A DNA stretch of 9,638 bases. Source: CAYWNK01 sp047639615. Lineage in GTDB: Bacteria > Planctomycetota > UBA1135 > GCA-002686595. The notes under the pieces are model-generated. The model was not told where the DNA came from. It ran no database searches and saw only the letters and a program-made list of their open reading frames with translations. Below are positions 6,690 through 9,638 of the stretch, one piece after another; the stretch's first letter is position 1; each line of letters opens with the position of its first letter. Made by a program: the position numbers and the translations under genes. The stretch covers positions 1 through 9,638 of the forward strand of contig JBLIOL010000224.1 of assembly GCA_047639615.1 (NCBI GenBank), written 5' to 3'.

Positions 6690-6739
6690 TGACCAGGGAC
6701 TTGGAAGAGGTTGACCCGCTCTTAGCGTAGTCTTCACAT
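6690..6739 (+). promoter_or_regulatory. Candidate promoter and direct-repeat operator of the two-component operon
   Basis: TTGACC (6711-6716) is a good -35 match. A 17-base spacer leads to TCACAT (6734-6739), a poor -10, implying a start near 6746 and a leader of about 40 bases. The pentamer TGACC occurs at 6690-6694 and again at 6712-6716, exactly 22 bases apart. That equals two 11-base steps, the periodicity at which PhoB/OmpR-family dimers bind direct repeats; the second copy overlaps the -35. The sequence does not match the enterobacterial pho box CTGTCAT, and a five-base repeat can arise by chance in this much DNA, so autoregulation is only a hypothesis. Confidence 0.25.
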
Positions 6740-6787
6740 TCAATCCCCAGGGTAGCGACCTGGCACCCGCCAGAGCGGGACCATCCC

Positions 6788-7474
6788 ATGTCCAAAACAC
6801 TGATCCTGATCATCGAAGACGACGCGGATATCGTTGAGCTGCTCCAGTACAACCTGGAAAAGGACGGCTATGCCGTGCGCACCGCCTTGGATGGCGAAAC
6901 CGGTTTAGAAGCTGCCAGGCGCTATCAGCCGCAGCTGGTGCTCTTGGACTTGATGATGCCGGGGATGGATGGCCTTGAGGTTTGCAAGCAGCTCAAGGCG
7001 CAGGCTGACACCGAGGCTATTCGCGTGATCATGATCACGGCCAAGACCGAGGAGATCGACGTGATCCTGGGCCTGGAGCTAGGAGCCGACGACTATATGG
7101 CCAAGCCTTTCAGCCCGCGTGAGGTCTTGGCTCGGGTGAAGGCCGTGCTGCGACGCGGGGAGACGCAGAGCGGGGGCGCCGCCGTGCAGTTGGAGATCGG
7201 AACGGTGTCTCTGGACCGCGAGCGGCATGAGGTTTCCGTAGCCGGCGAGGTGGTGGAATTCACGCGCGCCGAGTTCCGCTTGCTGTGGGCATTGGCGAGT
7301 CACCCCGGCCGGGTCTTCCAGCGTGATGAGCTGGTGGAGTACCTGACCGCAGGGGAGACCTTCATCTCCGAGCGCAACATCGATGTGCATGTGAGCGCCG
7401 TACGCAAGAAGCTGGGCGCTGAGGGTGACCTAGTCTGCACCGTGCGCGGTGTGGGATACAAGATCAAGGGCTGA
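6788..7474 (+). CDS. OmpR/PhoB-family response regulator (PhoB-like)
   Basis: A 228-residue DNA-binding response regulator. The receiver domain (about 1-122) has the acidic pocket Glu10/Asp11/Asp12 in IIEDDADI, the phospho-acceptor Asp54 in VLLDLMMPGMDG, Thr84 in MITAKTEE and Lys106 in ADDYMAKPFSPREVLARVKAVLRR. The last segment is very PhoB-like. The winged-helix effector domain (about 135-228) shows FTRAEFRLLWALASHPGRVF, the recognition-helix region ISERNIDVHVSAVRKKLG (193-210) and the wing TVRGVGYKIKG at the C terminus. It is 19 bases ahead of the partner histidine kinase, which phosphorylates Asp54. The nearby phosphate-porin gene supports a PhoB-type role, but family membership alone would also fit other OmpR-class regulators, so no symbol is given. 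ATG 6788 is the natural start. A small GGGA-cca-TCCC inverted repeat sits just before it instead of a Shine-Dalgarno sequence. Confidence 0.94.
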   Translation: MSKTLILIIEDDADIVELLQYNLEKDGYAVRTALDGETGLEAARRYQPQLVLLDLMMPGMDGLEVCKQLKAQADTEAIRVIMITAKTEEIDVILGLELGADDYMAKPFSPREVLARVKAVLRRGETQSGGAAVQLEIGTVSLDRERHEVSVAGEVVEFTRAEFRLLWALASHPGRVFQRDELVEYLTAGETFISERNIDVHVSAVRKKLGAEGDLVCTVRGVGYKIKG

Positions 7475-7493
7475 GCGTAGGCCCAGACACGAC

Positions 7494-9263
7494 ATGCTTC
7501 GCTCACACTCATTTTGGAGTCTCTTCGGCAGTTACGCGGTGTTGGTGCTCTTGGCTGCGTCAACACTGGGGACTTTGTCCGTGCGGGAACTGCACCGGAC
7601 CCTAGACGAGCAGACCGACCGTTATCTGGAGGCCCAGTGCGCGCTGCTGGCACCGCTGGCTAAGAATGACTTTGCTGGTCTGGACCTGGAGCAAGTTGGA
7701 CCGGACCTAGCTACGATCGCCGCGGCCAACGGTGTGCGCTTGACCTTGATTCGGCGTGACGGCGAAGTGTTGCTCGACACGGATCATCCGGCTGGCGAGA
7801 TGCAGAATCATCTGGGCCGGCCTGAGGTGCAAGGCGCGCTGCGTGGTGGCTACGACAGAAATGAACGCGAGAGCGTGACCATCGGTCTGCCGCATATATA
7901 CAAAGCCTACGTGCAGGATGCGGATCGTTCCGGCGTGGTGCGCGTGTCCCAGTCGACGGCTGCTGCCGAGCGTCGCATTCAGCGCGCGGTGGGTACGACT
8001 CTGCGCGGGACGGGTCTCGTGGCACTCATTGCTCTTGCCCTAGGTTCCTTCGTGGCACGACGCCTGACGCGACCCCTGGCCGAGATCACGAAGGCCGCCT
8101 TGGCCTACGAGGGCGGCGACTTTGAGTTCCGCATCAATCCGGTACCAAAGGGCGATTTGGGCACTTTGGCGCGCACCTTCAATCGTATGGGTTCCGAAAC
8201 AAGCAGCCGTGTGCGCCTCCTGGAGAAGGACGAAGGGCAGCTGCGCGCCATGCTTGCGGGCATGCGCGAGGGCGTGCTGGCGGTGGACGTGGAGGATCGT
8301 GTGAGCTTCACCAATGCGGCTGCGCGGGAGCTCTTCAATCTGAACCACGACCACCCAGATGGTCAACGAATCTGGGAGCTGGTGCGCGTTCCGGGCTTGC
8401 AGGCCCTCTTGGACCAAGCGCGTAGTACGGATGCGGCTGCCCGTGCGGAACTGGTGCTGGCACGTGATGGAATTGAACGCACCTTGTTGTCCAAGGCGAA
8501 TCGCTTTGTGACCCAGGAGCAGATCGGAGTCGTGCTCGTCTTCTCGGACGTGACTGAACTGCGTCACCTAGAGCGCGTACGCCGTGACTTCGTGGCTAAT
8601 GTGAGCCATGAACTCAAGACTCCACTCACGTCCATCCGTGGCTACGTGGAGACGCTCATGGATGGTGCCTTGCACGACGCGCAGAACAACATGCGCTTCT
8701 TGGGCAAGATCGACACCAATGTCCAGCGTTTGGGTGCATTGGTATCGGACCTCTTGAGCTTGGCGCGCATCGAAGAGCGCGAGGATGAGCTCGTGCTCAC
8801 GACGGTCGAGTTGCGTCCGTTGGTGGACGGTGCCGTCAGGCGCAGCGAAGAAGCGGCCCAACAAAAGGACATCACTGTCAGTGTGGAGATGTCCGCGGAG
8901 AGCTGCGTCGTACAGGCGGACGAGGATGCCATGTTGCAGGTGCTCGATAACCTGCTGGGCAATGCCATTCATTACACGCCTCAGGGCGGCAGCGTGCGCA
9001 TCTGCGTGGAGCTGATCGAAGCCAAGACCCACATTACGGTCAGCGATACGGGCGTCGGCATCCCTGCGGAGGACCTTGATCGCATCTTCGAGCGCTTTTA
9101 TCGGGTCGACAAGGCGCGCAGTCGGTCTCTAGGTGGGACCGGGCTGGGGCTCTCCATCGTCAAGCACTTGGTTGGTGCCATGGGCGGCGAGGTTACCGTG
9201 CGCAGCACCCTGGGCACGGGCTCGGTGTTTGATGTCGAGCTAGTAACCGAGTTGCAGGCGTAG
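7494..9263 (+). CDS. Membrane sensor histidine kinase (PhoR-like)
   Basis: A 589-residue inner-membrane kinase. Layout: TM1 about 8-28; an extracytoplasmic sensor loop about 30-168 with no recognised fold; TM2 about 172-188; HAMP about 189-242 (RRLTRPLAEI); a PAS-like segment about 250-355 (MREGVLAVDVEDRVSFTNAA, ending LVFSDVTELRHLERVR). HisKA follows with the phospho-acceptor His372 in VSHELKTPLTSIRGY. The HATPase_c domain has the N box LDNLLGNAIHYTP (Asn486, Asn490), G1 DTGVGIP (518-524), F box FERFYRVDK and G2 GGTGLGLSIVKHLV (547-560). All catalytic boxes are intact. PhoR, PnpS and VicK-type kinases share this order. ATG 7494 is chosen because TM1 then begins at once; the in-frame GTG 7449 would overlap the regulator gene and add a charged, unlikely leader. 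Its 3' end overlaps the opposing porin gene by 24 bases. Confidence 0.94.
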   Translation: MLRSHSFWSLFGSYAVLVLLAASTLGTLSVRELHRTLDEQTDRYLEAQCALLAPLAKNDFAGLDLEQVGPDLATIAAANGVRLTLIRRDGEVLLDTDHPAGEMQNHLGRPEVQGALRGGYDRNERESVTIGLPHIYKAYVQDADRSGVVRVSQSTAAAERRIQRAVGTTLRGTGLVALIALALGSFVARRLTRPLAEITKAALAYEGGDFEFRINPVPKGDLGTLARTFNRMGSETSSRVRLLEKDEGQLRAMLAGMREGVLAVDVEDRVSFTNAAARELFNLNHDHPDGQRIWELVRVPGLQALLDQARSTDAAARAELVLARDGIERTLLSKANRFVTQEQIGVVLVFSDVTELRHLERVRRDFVANVSHELKTPLTSIRGYVETLMDGALHDAQNNMRFLGKIDTNVQRLGALVSDLLSLARIEEREDELVLTTVELRPLVDGAVRRSEEAAQQKDITVSVEMSAESCVVQADEDAMLQVLDNLLGNAIHYTPQGGSVRICVELIEAKTHITVSDTGVGIPAEDLDRIFERFYRVDKARSRSLGGTGLGLSIVKHLVGAMGGEVTVRSTLGTGSVFDVELVTELQA

Positions 9264-9638
9264 CAGTACGGACTGCACGCGGGCATCGCCGGCGCGACTC
9301 TCTTGGAAGTGCAGCATCCAGCGCGAGCGCTTGCTGAGTTGTAGGTTCATTCCAAAGCCTAGATCGGTTTGACTGCCGCCCCGGAGGGTGCCGCTGCTCA
9401 GGTCCGTGTGAGCTGCGCGCAGGGCGAATTCGATGGCGCCGCGGGGGTCTTTGGGGGTGAAGCCGCTGAAGCTTGCCTTGCCCATGGAGTAGCGACGGTT
9501 CTCGCCAGCGGGTCGCCAGGTGGCTTCGAAGGCGGCGCCGTTGAAGGTGGCGGAGCCGGCGTCATCCGGCTGAATTTCGCTGCCTTGGAACTCGGCACCG
9601 AGGGTCCAGCCGCGGTGTTGCCAGGCGGCTTCGAGGCC
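9240..9638 (-). CDS. C-terminal part of a phosphate-selective porin (OprP/OprO, Porin_O_P family), truncated by window edge
   Basis: Reading the minus strand, the frame is open from the window edge to TAG at 9242-9240 and yields 132 C-terminal residues. They show the alternating polar/aromatic pattern of outer-membrane beta strands. The order matches the end of OprP/OprO porins: a WTLGAEFQ strand; a TWRPAGENRRYS segment resembling the family's LTGESRxY; GAIEFALRAAHTDLSSG resembling GAWELALRYSHLDL; LRGGSQTDLGFGMNLQL resembling the RGGxQ...GLNWYLN stretch; and a final strand LLRLQLGY ending in an aromatic residue, typical of beta-barrel assembly signals. Such porins favour phosphate or polyphosphate. 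Selectivity cannot be confirmed because the pore-lining basic residues lie in the missing part. Family identity is fairly secure; the specific substrate is inferred from the family and from the neighbouring PhoB/PhoR-like genes. Confidence 0.75.
   Translation of the reverse strand, partial: GLEAAWQHRGWTLGAEFQGSEIQPDDAGSATFNGAAFEATWRPAGENRRYSMGKASFSGFTPKDPRGAIEFALRAAHTDLSSGTLRGGSQTDLGFGMNLQLSKRSRWMLHFQESRAGDARVQSVLLRLQLGY

Noticed and set aside
7449..7451. Upstream in-frame GTG as histidine-kinase start
   Set aside because: It would overlap the response-regulator gene and add a highly charged Arg-rich leader before the first membrane segment; ATG 7494 starts right before TM1.
1..9638. Mobile elements, CRISPR arrays, tRNA/rRNA genes or a defence-type system
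   Set aside because: No transposase motif, terminal inverted repeats, regularly spaced repeats, tRNA-like T-loop plus cloverleaf, or nuclease/toxin domains were seen; all coding space is taken by the listed metabolic, signalling and envelope genes.

Overview
The window is GC-rich, densely coded DNA from a bacterium that is almost certainly Gram-negative. It carries a predicted lipoprotein, a periplasm-targeted DUF547 protein and the end of an outer-membrane porin. Almost no start codon has a convincing Shine-Dalgarno sequence. The mix of a PhoB/PhoR-like pair, an OprP/OprO-type porin, DUF1499 and DUF547 proteins and weak ribosome-binding sites would fit a planctomycete or a deltaproteobacterium-like lineage. 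That placement is an inference; no rRNA or other marker gene is present.

Left part (1-649, + strand): the last 59 codons of an unrecognised gene, then four bases later a small DUF1499 lipoprotein gene. Its stop codon interlocks with the stop codon of the convergent bioA.

Biotin operon (646-4680, - strand, transcribed bioB, bioFD, bioA): three tightly packed genes encode all four late enzymes of biotin synthesis. KAPA synthase (BioF) and dethiobiotin synthetase (BioD) are joined in one 600-residue polypeptide. Together they take pimeloyl thioester plus alanine to KAPA, then DAPA (BioA), dethiobiotin (BioD half) and biotin (BioB). No pimelate-synthesis gene (bioC, bioH, bioW, bioI) and no birA lies in the window.

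Middle (4717-6643): only 36 bases separate bioB from a divergent tryptophan 2,3-dioxygenase gene (kynA) of the long, animal-like type. No other kynurenine-pathway gene is nearby. A convergent gene for an exported DUF547 protein follows.

Right part (6788-9638): a response regulator and a membrane histidine kinase form a two-gene + strand operon resembling phoB-phoR. Converging on it, with a 24-base overlap of coding ends, is the 3' end of a phosphate-selective porin (OprP/OprO, Porin_O_P family). This neighbourhood supports a role in phosphate-starvation sensing and uptake.

The most notable item is the BioF-BioD fusion. No mobile element, CRISPR array, tRNA or rRNA was seen, and no intergenic stretch exceeds about 145 bases.
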